Shown in pieces: positions 15,906-22,891 of a stretch of 37,688 bases of DNA (its first letter is position 1; the number at the start of each line of letters is the position of its first letter). This DNA comes from Candidatus Woesearchaeota archaeon (GTDB lineage: Archaea; Nanobdellota; Nanobdellia; SCGC-AAA011-G17; GW2011-AR18). A program made the translations under genes and the position numbers. The notes below the pieces were generated by a model that worked only from the letters and a program-made list of their open reading frames with translations, did not search any database and was not told the DNA's origin. The DNA is taken from positions 1 to 37,688 of the forward strand of contig JAGVZM010000012.1 of the NCBI GenBank assembly GCA_018302545.1, in the 5' to 3' direction.

Positions 15906-16580
15906 ATGGTAGAAAGGTTTTTGAATAATCCTAGATTGATTTATTTTATGATTAATTTTATTGGAAGATCTAGAGAATATAATGATCATCTTGAAGGAGA
16001 AGTTCCTAAAGATTTAGAAAGACTGGTCCATAGACTTAGGTGGCCAATTTATTTAGAGAGTACTCCAAATATCCACTTGGCTTGTTATTTTGGAGAGAAA
16101 AATTATGCAAATCCGAGAGCGCAGTTTCCTTATGATATGCCTCATCCTGGATTGGATATTCAAGCAAATCAAGGAACACCAATATTATTACCTACTACTG
16201 GAAGAATTGTTAAATGTAAAGTTGATAAGATAGGAGGCCTTACTGTTGGAGTTTATGATGAAGAGAATAATCTTGCTTATGTATTTGCACATTTAGATGC
16301 AAGACAACCTCCCTGCGAACTTATTGAAGATACACATACAAAATGGAATTCGCCTTATTTTTTAGAAGCAGGTAAACCTATAGGCAAAATAGGAAAATGG
16401 AATTATGAGCTTCCAGATTTTGTGAATATTCCTGGAGAAGTTTTAGCAATTTATGGAAGAGAATTTCATCATGTGCATTTTGAGATTATGTATATAAACC
16501 CTAGGCAAAAAAAACCTCGTTTTATTGAAGGAGTAGATACACTAAATCCTTTGCTTTTATTACAAAAACTAAAGTATTAA
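15906..16580 (+). CDS. M23-like (LytM) zinc metallopeptidase domain protein
   Basis: A 224-residue protein with the full set of M23 zinc and catalytic residues: H80-P-G-L-D84, H129 in FAHLDA, and H189-V-H191. The strand LPTTGRIVKCKVDKIGGLTV is the typical LytM core. Bacterial members cut peptidoglycan, which archaea lack, and this one has no signal peptide or membrane segment, so an intracellular or other substrate is likely. GGTGGTGA directly before the ATG may aid initiation. Its stop lies inside the 39-base repeat that flanks vapBC, so before that insertion it would have overlapped the GTPase gene by 12 bases. Confidence 0.85.
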   Translation: MVERFLNNPRLIYFMINFIGRSREYNDHLEGEVPKDLERLVHRLRWPIYLESTPNIHLACYFGEKNYANPRAQFPYDMPHPGLDIQANQGTPILLPTTGRIVKCKVDKIGGLTVGVYDEENNLAYVFAHLDARQPPCELIEDTHTKWNSPYFLEAGKPIGKIGKWNYELPDFVNIPGEVLAIYGREFHHVHFEIMYINPRQKKPRFIEGVDTLNPLLLLQKLKY

Positions 16581-16608
16581 TTTTCCTCTTTGCCAATCTT
16601 GAATAATT
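16570..16608 (+). repeat. 39-bp direct repeat, left copy (displaced GTPase 3' end)
   Basis: Identical over all 39 bases to 17327-17365. On the minus strand it encodes IIQDWQRGKLIL plus a stop, the C-terminus of the GTPase at 17326-18069. Weaker similarity runs a further 14 bases into the cassette (10 of 14), keeping the reading frame and one synonymous arginine codon. Confidence 0.92.
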
Positions 16609-16630
16609 ATTCTAGATTTTAATAAGAAGT

Positions 16631-16640
16631 TTTATATACT
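16631..16640 (+). promoter_or_regulatory. TATA box of the vapBC cassette
   Basis: TTTATATACT lies 43-52 bases before the antitoxin ATG, leaving a leader of roughly 20 bases that carries the ribosome-binding site AAGGAGG (16669-16675), 7 bases from the start. Confidence 0.55.
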
Positions 16641-16682
16641 TATTTACCTTATTTAAGTTAAAGAATTTAAGGAGGATGAAAA

Positions 16683-16907
16683 ATGGTTAATATGACTTTA
16701 GCGTTACCTGAAGATATTCATAATAAAATGAAGCATTTTTCTGAAATAAAATGGACTGAAGTAGCAAGAAAAGCTATTGAAAATAAGTTAAAAGATTTAG
16801 AAATGTTAGAAAAATTGGTTTCTAAAAGTAAATTAACTCAAAAAGATGTAGAAGAATTTGGAAGGAAAATTAAACAGGAAGCGGCAAAGAAATTTATGCA
16901 AATATGA
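16683..16907 (+). CDS. vapB: VapB-type ribbon-helix-helix antitoxin
   Basis: A 74-residue protein. The first 45 residues (VNMTLALPEDIHNKMKHFSE, then WTEVARKAIENKLKDL) show a short strand and two helices, as in ribbon-helix-helix antitoxins. The charged helical tail (LVSKSKLTQKDVEEFGRKIK) would bind and block the toxin. It starts after a strong AAGGAGG site and overlaps the toxin gene by ATGA, the usual antitoxin-first order. Such antitoxins normally repress their own promoter. It lies in the 39-bp-repeat cassette. Confidence 0.85.
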   Translation: MVNMTLALPEDIHNKMKHFSEIKWTEVARKAIENKLKDLEMLEKLVSKSKLTQKDVEEFGRKIKQEAAKKFMQI

Positions 16908-17323
16908 TAATTATTCTAGATTCTAATATTCTTTTTGCTGCTTTAATTAAAGATTCAACAATAAGAAGCATAATTTATCGCCTAGATGATTTAGTAATGC
17001 CAGAAGTAATTTTAGATGCAATAAGAAGATATAAACATGAATTAATATTAAAATCAAAATTATCAGAAGATCAGTTTGAAGAAATTTTAAGATTATTATT
17101 GAAACAGATAAGAATTATTCCTAATGAACAAATTCTTCCTTATAGAGGTGAAGCATGGGAGTTGGTCAAAGATCATTCTCCTGAAGATGTAATGTTCATC
17201 GCATGTGCTTTAGCATTTAATAGTAGCATTTTGTGGTCTGATGATAAAAAGTTAAAAAGACAAAGTATAGTTAGGATTCTTAATACTTCTGAAATTATTA
17301 ATATAATAAACCCTAGTCTTTAA
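16904..17323 (+). CDS. vapC: PIN-domain toxin, VapC-type
   Basis: A 139-residue PIN-fold ribonuclease. Visible acidic residues are D6 in ILDSNIL, E34 in MPEVILDAI, D95 in SPEDVMFIACAL and D113 or D114 in LWSDDKKLK, so the metal site looks complete and the toxin may be active. VapC proteins cleave RNA, often tRNA or rRNA. The length is normal for the family. It is translationally coupled to vapB and ends 3 bases before the GTPase stop in the right-hand repeat. Confidence 0.87.
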   Translation: MIIILDSNILFAALIKDSTIRSIIYRLDDLVMPEVILDAIRRYKHELILKSKLSEDQFEEILRLLLKQIRIIPNEQILPYRGEAWELVKDHSPEDVMFIACALAFNSSILWSDDKKLKRQSIVRILNTSEIINIINPSL

Positions 17324-17325
17324 GA

Positions 17326-18069
17326 TTAAAGTATTAATTTTCCTCTTTGCCAATCTTGAATAATTTTACGAGATGTTAAATCCAAATTTGGATTTCCTTT
17401 TTTAATTAACCAATTAAATTTTCTTGCAATTAATTCTAAAGTTTTTTCTGAATCTTCTTTTGGTTTTACTTTATAAAGTTCTTCTATTATTTTTGGATTT
17501 TTTTCATATGCATTATCTAGAATCTTTATTGCTATAGACTCTGGATCTTGGAGTTTTCTGTAGTCTTTTACATTTATTAAAGCATGTTTTCCTTCGTCTT
17601 TTTCCAAATAAGGAAATACTCCAGGAGTGTCTATTAAATATATGTGCCTAGATATCCTAATCTTTTGCATACCTTTAGTAAATCCCGGTGTAGGACTTGT
17701 TAAAGCTGATCTTCTTTGTTTTAAGCAATTAATTAAAGATGATTTTCCTGTATTTGGATAACCTAGAACACCGACTGTTAAAGGTCTAGCCTCAGTTATA
17801 TCTAAAAGAAGTTTTCTTAATTTTGTTGTTCCTAAATTATCTTTAGCAGAAACAAAAATATGAGGGTTTAATTTAATTTCAATATCTTTTATTTTTTCCT
17901 TTAGTAAATCTGATTTATTAAGAATATAGATTAATGGTTTTCTTCTATTCTTTATTTTATCTTCTATCTCTTTATTTCTTGTTTCTTCTGGAAAACGAGC
18001 ATCAAGTACTTCAATTAATACATCTGATTCTTCTATAACTTGTTTTACTACTTTCCAAAATGAGGGCAT
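17326..18069 (-). CDS. Circularly permuted GTPase of the YlqF/Lsg1 group
   Basis: A 247-residue GTPase with permuted motif order: G4 (N51-K-S-D54), then G5 (VSAKD), then G1 (G103-Y-P-N-T-G-K-S110), G2 region TPGFTKG, and G3 (D147-T-P-G150). Relatives (RbgA/YlqF, Lsg1, Nog2) act in maturation of the large ribosomal subunit, so a role in 50S assembly is likely. The C-terminal helical domain ends IIQDWQRGKLIL. The DNA for this end is duplicated on the other side of vapBC, but the gene itself is intact. A TATA element and a GC-rich palindrome precede it. Confidence 0.9.
   Translation of the reverse strand: MPSFWKVVKQVIEESDVLIEVLDARFPEETRNKEIEDKIKNRRKPLIYILNKSDLLKEKIKDIEIKLNPHIFVSAKDNLGTTKLRKLLLDITEARPLTVGVLGYPNTGKSSLINCLKQRRSALTSPTPGFTKGMQKIRISRHIYLIDTPGVFPYLEKDEGKHALINVKDYRKLQDPESIAIKILDNAYEKNPKIIEELYKVKPKEDSEKTLELIARKFNWLIKKGNPNLDLTSRKIIQDWQRGKLIL
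17327..17365 (+). repeat. 39-bp direct repeat, right copy (live GTPase 3' end)
   Basis: Perfect match to 16570-16608. It covers the end of the GTPase gene, from within its stop codon through 12 C-terminal codons. Confidence 0.92.
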
Positions 18070-18090
18070 AGAAAGAATAGATTTAGGAAC

Positions 18091-18100
18091 CTATTTAAGA
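18091..18100 (-). promoter_or_regulatory. TATA-like element of the GTPase gene
   Basis: The minus strand reads TCTTAAATAG, centred about 26 bases upstream of the ATG at 18069. Confidence 0.5.
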
Positions 18101-18105
18101 CTTTT

Positions 18106-18132
18106 GAGGAGTTTGAGGGGCCCCTATTCCTC
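18106..18132. promoter_or_regulatory. GC-rich palindrome upstream of the GTPase promoter
   Basis: AGGGGCCCCT (18116-18125) is a perfect 10-base palindrome, enclosed by a second pair GAGGA (18106-18110) and TCCTC (18128-18132). It sits 37-63 bases upstream of the GTPase ATG, just behind the TATA element, where archaeal activators bind. Such a GC block is unusual in this AT-rich DNA. A regulator site is the first reading; an RNA hairpin followed by T6 on the plus strand is the alternative. The rest of the 186-base gap to Kae1 shows nothing recognisable. Confidence 0.45.
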
Positions 18133-18255
18133 TTTTTTAGTTTGTAAGTTTTATGATCTTTATAAGGATTTGTTAGTGTAGAAGGGTATATTTTTAACCT
18201 TAGTTTTTAATTTAGCTTTTATTAAATAGGTTTTTTATTTTATGTACTTCTAAAC

Positions 18256-19272
18256 TTATTTTTTAAACATATCCATCCAAGGAGTTTCTACTTGATCTAT
18301 TCTCCAATTTGTATTTATATCTGCTAATTCTTTTTGTTTTTTTGTTTTGTAGACTTTATAATCTGATTTATACTGTAACATTGCTGCAATTGCAATTTGA
18401 ATTCCGTTATCTCCCGAATACTTCAATGGACAAGCAAATGACTTAACTTTCCTTTCTTTACACATTAAGTTTAACATCTCAACAAATCTTTGATTAGCTG
18501 CAACACCTCCAATTAGTAAAGCTTCTTTTTTTCCAGTATGTGCTAGAGCTCTTTCTGTTACTTCTAGTAACATAGAAAAACCTGTTTCTTGTAAACTATA
18601 ACACAAATCCTCTATTTTAGCGCCTTTTTTGTATAGGTTGATACAATGAGTTACTATTCCTGAGAATTCAACATCCATTCCTTTTACAACATAAGGAATT
18701 TCTATGAAATTTCCTTTTTTTGCTAACTGCTCTATTTTTGGCCCTGCTGGAAAACCTAGACCGACAGCTCTTCCAAATTTATCTAAAGCATTTCCTAAAC
18801 CTACAGATAATGCTTCTCCAAATACCCTATATTTTTTTCCTTCGTGAGCTATGATTTGAGTGTTTGCTCCAGATACAAAAATGAAAACAGGATCTTTTGC
18901 TTTTGTGAAATATTTTCCTTCTTCTAGATGACCAACTAAATGGTTAACACCAACTAAAGGCTTATTATATTTTAATGCTAATTCTTTAGCAAAGTCTTTT
19001 CCTACAATTAAAGATGGTGGAAGGCCAGGCCCTTCACTATATGCAAAGAAGTCTATTTCTTCTATTTTTAATTTGGACTCTTCTAATGCTTTTTTTAATA
19101 ATTCTTCTTTTAAATCTTTATGATGTTTTGCGCATTCTATTGGAATAATTCCACCTTTATCTGTAGTATACATGCTACGTTGATCTGCTATAATTCCTTT
19201 TTTTGAATCTAGAATTCCAATTGCTATTGTATGTGCCGTGCTTTCAATTCCAAGACAAATAATTTCCCCCAT
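18256..19272 (-). CDS. kae1: Kae1, tRNA threonylcarbamoyladenosine synthase (KEOPS)
   Basis: A 338-residue Kae1/TsaD/Qri7-family protein that transfers the threonylcarbamoyl group to A37 of ANN-decoding tRNAs within the KEOPS complex. Visible family features are the ASKHA start CLGIESTAHTIAIGIL, the metal-binding H111-L-V-G-H115, YSEGPGLPPSLIVG, FVSGANTQI and the late LLIGGVAANQRF. The length is that of stand-alone Kae1; it is not fused to the Bud32 kinase, which is not in the window. It has its own leaderless promoter and is divergent from a methyltransferase gene. Confidence 0.95.
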   Translation of the reverse strand: MGEIICLGIESTAHTIAIGILDSKKGIIADQRSMYTTDKGGIIPIECAKHHKDLKEELLKKALEESKLKIEEIDFFAYSEGPGLPPSLIVGKDFAKELALKYNKPLVGVNHLVGHLEEGKYFTKAKDPVFIFVSGANTQIIAHEGKKYRVFGEALSVGLGNALDKFGRAVGLGFPAGPKIEQLAKKGNFIEIPYVVKGMDVEFSGIVTHCINLYKKGAKIEDLCYSLQETGFSMLLEVTERALAHTGKKEALLIGGVAANQRFVEMLNLMCKERKVKSFACPLKYSGDNGIQIAIAAMLQYKSDYKVYKTKKQKELADINTNWRIDQVETPWMDMFKK

Positions 19273-19293
19273 ATATCAGTAATCTATGCAAGT

Positions 19294-19303
19294 ATTATAA
19301 ATT
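19294..19303 (-). promoter_or_regulatory. TATA box of kae1
   Basis: The minus strand reads AATTTATAAT, centred 26 bases upstream of the start at 19272. Confidence 0.6.
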
Positions 19304-19412
19304 TTCCTAATCATGTTTAAAATTACTATCTTATATTTCTAATTAGGTATATAATACTATTTTAGTATAAAGAATTAAAAAAGTTTAAGTATAATTAAAT
19401 CAAATACATTTT

Positions 19413-20201
19413 ATGTACTTAAATATAAAGGAAAGAACAACATTTGGGAGAATAGCTGATTTGTATGATAAATCTAGGACAAGTTATTCTCCAGAATTAA
19501 TTATGGCTATTCTTAATTTTTCCAAGCTAGATCTGCAAGGTAATATACTTGATATTGGATGTGGTTCTGGACAAGCGAGTTTTTTATTCGCAGAAAAAGG
19601 ATTTAATGTCCTTGGATTAGATTTAAGCTTAGATCTTATTAATATAGCTAAAGAAAAGAGTAGCTCTTTGAAAAAAGTTGAATTTATGCATGGTTCTTTT
19701 GAAAACGAAGAGTTTCAAGAAAAATCTTTTGACTTAATTATTTCAGGTATGGCATGGCACTGGATAGAGGCAGAAAATAGATATTTAAAAATTTATAAAA
19801 CCTTAAAAGAAAATGGAACAGTTGCATTTTTTTGGTCTTGTCAAAAAACTAATGATTTAAATTTTATTAATGAAATGAGTAATATTCTTGATGTTTATGG
19901 TGGGAAAAATGCTGGACCGGCAGGATCAAGAGTTAAAGAACTTGCAAATAAAACTTATAAAGAGCTGCAAGACAGTAAATTATTTTCTAATCTAGAAATA
20001 AAAGAATATGAAGATATTTTAGATTTTTCTAAAGAAAGATATTCAAATCTAGTACTTAGTTATGCTTGGGCTCAACAATTATCTTTAGAAAGACAACAAG
20101 AAATGTTACAAAACCTTGAAGACGCTTATAAAAAATATCAAAAGCCTTTGATGATCCCTTATAATTATATTTTAATCCTGGCAAAAAAGAATAAAGTTTA
20201 G
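19413..20201 (+). CDS. SAM-dependent class I methyltransferase
   Basis: A 262-residue methyltransferase. Motif I is ILDIGCGSGQASFLF (about residues 45-60), followed by GLDLSLDLINIAKEK (motif II acidic loop), FDLIISGMAWHW (motif IV region) and LKENGTVAFFWS. It resembles type-11 methyltransferases of the generic UbiE-like kind; the substrate cannot be deduced. A TATA-like GTTTAAGTATA at about 19383-19393 supports this start. It stands alone between kae1 and a toxin-antitoxin pair. Confidence 0.85.
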   Translation: MYLNIKERTTFGRIADLYDKSRTSYSPELIMAILNFSKLDLQGNILDIGCGSGQASFLFAEKGFNVLGLDLSLDLINIAKEKSSSLKKVEFMHGSFENEEFQEKSFDLIISGMAWHWIEAENRYLKIYKTLKENGTVAFFWSCQKTNDLNFINEMSNILDVYGGKNAGPAGSRVKELANKTYKELQDSKLFSNLEIKEYEDILDFSKERYSNLVLSYAWAQQLSLERQQEMLQNLEDAYKKYQKPLMIPYNYILILAKKNKV

Positions 20202-20288
20202 TTCTTTTGAATTATTAATAATCCTTGTTAAGTACATTATTTAAGAAATGTGATGTTTGAATTTATTTAAAAGAAGTTAATATTTAAG

Positions 20289-20723
20289 TTATTCGAATGG
20301 GTTTATTATTTTTAATTCTTTTATTTTTGAAAAATCTTTTACATTTTCAGTATAGATATAGGTTATATTATTTTCAATCATGGTTGCTGCTATTAATGCA
20401 TCCCAATACTCAATAGAGTATTCATTTGATAAATGAATTGCTTTTATTAAAGTGGTTTCTTTTGGTTTTATTTTAATCCAATTATCAAATTCTATTATTT
20501 CTTTAATTATTTCTTCAGCAACATTTTTATCTACTTGGTTTTTGAATTTAATTGTTATTACTACATAAAACTCTGATAAATTTTGTAAACTTAAAGCTAA
20601 AACTATTTCTTTTTTCCAACATTTTTCCAACAAACTCATACTTTTTTTATGTTTTCTAACATCAGAATTTTCATGTGCATAAACCAAGATATTACTATCG
20701 ACCAGACAAAGTTCTTCTTTCAT
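20289..20723 (-). CDS. vapC: PIN-domain toxin, VapC-type, second module
   Basis: A 144-residue PIN protein unrelated in detail to the one at 16904. Acidic residues are D9 in LVDSNILVYA, E51 in NLSEFYVV, D108 in YWDALIAATM, and E125 or D130 in YTENVKDF. A glutamate at the fourth place is common in this subgroup. ATG 20723 is chosen over GTG 20732 because AAGGAGTGAG precedes it by a normal distance and the GTG lies inside that site. It overlaps the antitoxin gene by 29 bases. Confidence 0.87.
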   Translation of the reverse strand: MKEELCLVDSNILVYAHENSDVRKHKKSMSLLEKCWKKEIVLALSLQNLSEFYVVITIKFKNQVDKNVAEEIIKEIIEFDNWIKIKPKETTLIKAIHLSNEYSIEYWDALIAATMIENNITYIYTENVKDFSKIKELKIINPFE

Positions 20724-20952
20724 GAAGCTCACTCCTTGATTTTATTTTAAAACCCCCGCTTGAGAATCCTTCTTTCATTCTTTCTATTGCCTTTATAGCT
20801 ATTTCTTCTTGTTTTTTTTCTTTTAACCATTTGGCTATTGCTTCAGTTATTGCTTTTCCTAAAGCGCCCTTTAGAATTTCCCCTTTATCAGATAAATAAG
20901 TTCTAAATTCATTTTCTATATTGTTATCTATATTTACAGTTATTGTTCCCAT
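20695..20952 (-). CDS. vapB: Antitoxin partner of the second VapC
   Basis: An 85-residue protein placed just before and overlapping vapC. The N-terminus (MGTITVNIDNNIENEFRTYL, then GALGKAITEAIAKWLKEKKQ) has the strand-helix-helix order of ribbon-helix-helix DNA-binding antitoxins. The tail SSGGFKIKSRSELHERRTLS is basic and probably unfolded until it binds the toxin. The promoter has TATA element CTATTTAAAT (minus strand, 20974-20983), 26 bases upstream. Confidence 0.8.
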   Translation of the reverse strand: MGTITVNIDNNIENEFRTYLSDKGEILKGALGKAITEAIAKWLKEKKQEEIAIKAIERMKEGFSSGGFKIKSRSELHERRTLSGR

Positions 20953-20973
20953 ATTTATTTAGATATTTTACAT

Positions 20974-20983
20974 ATTTAAATAG
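20974..20983 (-). promoter_or_regulatory. TATA box of the second vapBC
   Basis: A perfect TATA-like CTATTTAAAT on the minus strand, centred 26 bases from the antitoxin ATG at 20952. Confidence 0.55.
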
Positions 20984-21064
20984 TTTTCTTTTGTAAATAC
21001 ACATCTTTTTTCCTAAAGAGGTAAATAGAGAAATTTATTAATGAGATAACTATTTTAGTAATAT

Positions 21065-22223
21065 ATGTTTGAATCTGAGTTAAAAAAGATTAAACCTAAT
21101 AAAAAAGAGGTTGAAGAAGTTTCTGCTAAAGTTATAGTTTTTTTACATAAACTTAATTCTAACTTAAAATATAGCCATAGGGACTTGGCTAAAGGGAAGC
21201 CATGATATAGATGTTTTTGTTGTTTTTGAGCATAATAAAGACTTAAGTTCTAGATTAGAAAATGCAATTAAAAAAAGTTTTGGTAGGTATGAGAAGATAC
21301 ATGGAAGCAGAGATTATTTTTTAGTTAATTTTAAAGGTTTGAGTTTTGAATTAGTTCCTGTTCTGAAAATTGAAAGGACAACGGAAGCTAAAAACATAAC
21401 AGATGTTAGTCCTATGCATGTAAATTGGGTTAAGGATAGAGTGGATGATAAATTACAAGATGACATAAGATTAGCTAAATATTTTTTAAAAATTAATAAG
21501 TGTTATGGGGCAGAAACTTATATAGGGGGTTTTTCAGGATATGTTGCTGAATTATTAGTTATTTATTATAAAGGATTTAAGAAATTTATTAATAATGCTA
21601 GAAAATGGAAATATGGAAAGAAGATTTTACTAGGTAAGCATGATTGGTATAAGCATGAGCAAGAATTTCCATTAATAGTTGTTGATCCTGTTCAACCAAA
21701 TAGAAATGCATCTGCTGCATTGAGCAAAGAAAAATTTAATGAATTTGTTAGTTTATCTGATAAATTTGTTAAATCTAAATATAGTAATAAGTTCTTTAAG
21801 GAAAAAAAAGTAAATTTGAAAAAATATGATCTTGTGTTTAAAGTTACTCCTTTAGAAGGGAGTAAAGATGTTGTTGGGACGAAAATGTTAAAATGCCAGG
21901 AGACAATTTCTAGAAGAATAAATGAAGAAGGTTTTGGAGTTTTAGAGAGTGGTTGGATTTGGTATGGTAAAGAAGCTTATTTTTATTATAAAACTAAGAA
22001 TAAAGAGCTAAGTAAGGAGAAGATACATTTTGGGCCTCCTTTAAGATTTAAAAATGATGTTGAAGCTTTTAAGTTGAAATGGAAAGGTTTTGAGTTTGGA
22101 ATTGATAATGATAGGTTAACTGTTATATTACCTAGAAAATATACTGAATTAAAGGAATTTGCTAATATTTTGGTTAAAGATAAAGAGATTAAGAGAAGAG
22201 TTAAGGGGATAAAGAGTATCTAA
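21065..22223 (+). pseudogene. cca: CCA-adding enzyme gene, frameshifted and lacking its GGS motif
   Basis: From ATG 21065 the frame reads MFESELKKIKPNKKEVEEVS onward to LKYS, then meets a stop at 21203. The next frame opens at 21168 and carries GTWLKGSHDIDVFVVFEHN, GSRDYFLVNFKGLSFELVPV and the tRNA-binding domains down to 22223. Archaeal class I tRNA nucleotidyltransferases have a GGSxAKG nucleotide-binding signature between these parts; here about seven codons with that signature are gone and the frame is shifted by one base. The downstream part has the two catalytic aspartates (DID) but no natural start. As read, no active enzyme can be made. An assembly error is possible, since the enzyme is usually essential. 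Confidence 0.8.
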
Positions 22224-22810
22224 GATAAGTGTTCTGTTGAGTTAAGTTTAATTATTTCAGTTCTTTTTTCTTCAATATTAAATTCTGATAAACCTGTAGT
22301 GCCTATATGAAATTCATCATATGCTTTTGTTGTTTTATTCAAAATATATAAACAAATAGCAATATGAACACTATTATGAGTAACAACTAAAATGTTCCCT
22401 TGATTTTTTAGAATTTTATTCTTGAGATAATTATATACTCTATCTTGGAGTTCTGTAAATGACTCCCCTTTTGGTAGCTTGAAATCAAAATTTCCAATCA
22501 GATCGTTTTCTTTTAAATAATCTTTGAAATTTTTAGCTGGTTTTCCATCAAAGATACCATAATTTCTTTCCATCAGTTTACTTGTATAGATTATTGGAGT
22601 ATCTTTTAATTTTAAGTAAGGCTGTATTGTTTCTCTACATCTTTTTAATGTAGAACAATATATTCTATCAATATTTTCATTTATTAGATTTTTAGCTAAT
22701 TTTTCAGCTTGTTTTGTTCCGTTTTCGTTTAATGATGGATTTATTTGTCCTTGCATGATATTCTTGTGTTGTTCTGTTGTTTCTCCATGCCTTACCATTA
22801 TTAATCTCAT
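22220..22810 (-). CDS. Histidine phosphatase (phosphoglycerate mutase-like)
   Basis: A 196-residue protein of the histidine phosphatase superfamily. The RHG motif is in MVRHGETTEQHKN with nucleophile H8, the second arginine is in YCSTLKRCRETIQPY, the acid is in MERNYGIFDGK, and the second histidine is in VVTHNSVHIA. The set fits a phosphatase, or a cofactor-dependent mutase; the substrate is unknown. Its stop interlocks with that of the broken cca gene in four bases. It has its own TATA box at 22832-22841. Confidence 0.88.
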   Translation of the reverse strand: MRLIMVRHGETTEQHKNIMQGQINPSLNENGTKQAEKLAKNLINENIDRIYCSTLKRCRETIQPYLKLKDTPIIYTSKLMERNYGIFDGKPAKNFKDYLKENDLIGNFDFKLPKGESFTELQDRVYNYLKNKILKNQGNILVVTHNSVHIAICLYILNKTTKAYDEFHIGTTGLSEFNIEEKRTEIIKLNSTEHLS

Positions 22811-22831
22811 TTTAAGGTAATAATATTTATA

Positions 22832-22841
22832 CTATATAAAT
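22832..22841 (-). promoter_or_regulatory. TATA box of the histidine phosphatase gene
   Basis: The minus strand reads ATTTATATAG, centred 26 bases upstream of 22810. Confidence 0.55.
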
Positions 22842-22860
22842 ACATTTACTGTTTTAGAAA

Positions 22861-22872
22861 TTTTTAAATAAG
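22861..22872 (+). promoter_or_regulatory. TATA box of the WecA/AglH-like gene
   Basis: TTTTTAAATAAG lies about 26 bases before ATG 22892 and gives a divergent promoter with the phosphatase gene. Confidence 0.55.
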
Positions 22873-22891
22873 AGTTTATAATTAAGTTTAT

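Larger units (their letters stand above)
16570..17365. mobile_element. Candidate vapBC cassette bounded by att-like repeats
   Basis: A unit of 757 bases (repeat start to repeat start) contains only a promoter, a ribhelix-type antitoxin gene and a PIN toxin gene. The perfect 39-bp repeats at both ends come from the shared 3' end of two convergent genes, so both genes remain intact. This matches the outcome of site-specific integration at a gene 3' end, but no recombinase is encoded. Homologous exchange with another strain could also produce it. Confidence 0.6.

Noticed and set aside
16683-17323. An insertion sequence or transposon around vapBC.
   Set aside because: The unit contains no transposase and no terminal inverted repeats, and the direct repeats are far longer than usual target-site duplications.
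18239-19420. TTTTATGTACTT present on both sides of kae1 (18239 and 19409).
   Set aside because: A 12-base AT-rich match with no further similarity; kae1 is a core gene and shows no sign of insertion.
20250-21080. Possible flanking repeats around the second vapBC: ATGTTTGAAT occurs at 20253 and at the cca start 21065.
   Set aside because: Only 10 bases match exactly and the flanks align poorly. In AT-rich DNA this is not convincing, unlike the 39-base and 25-base repeats of the other two units.
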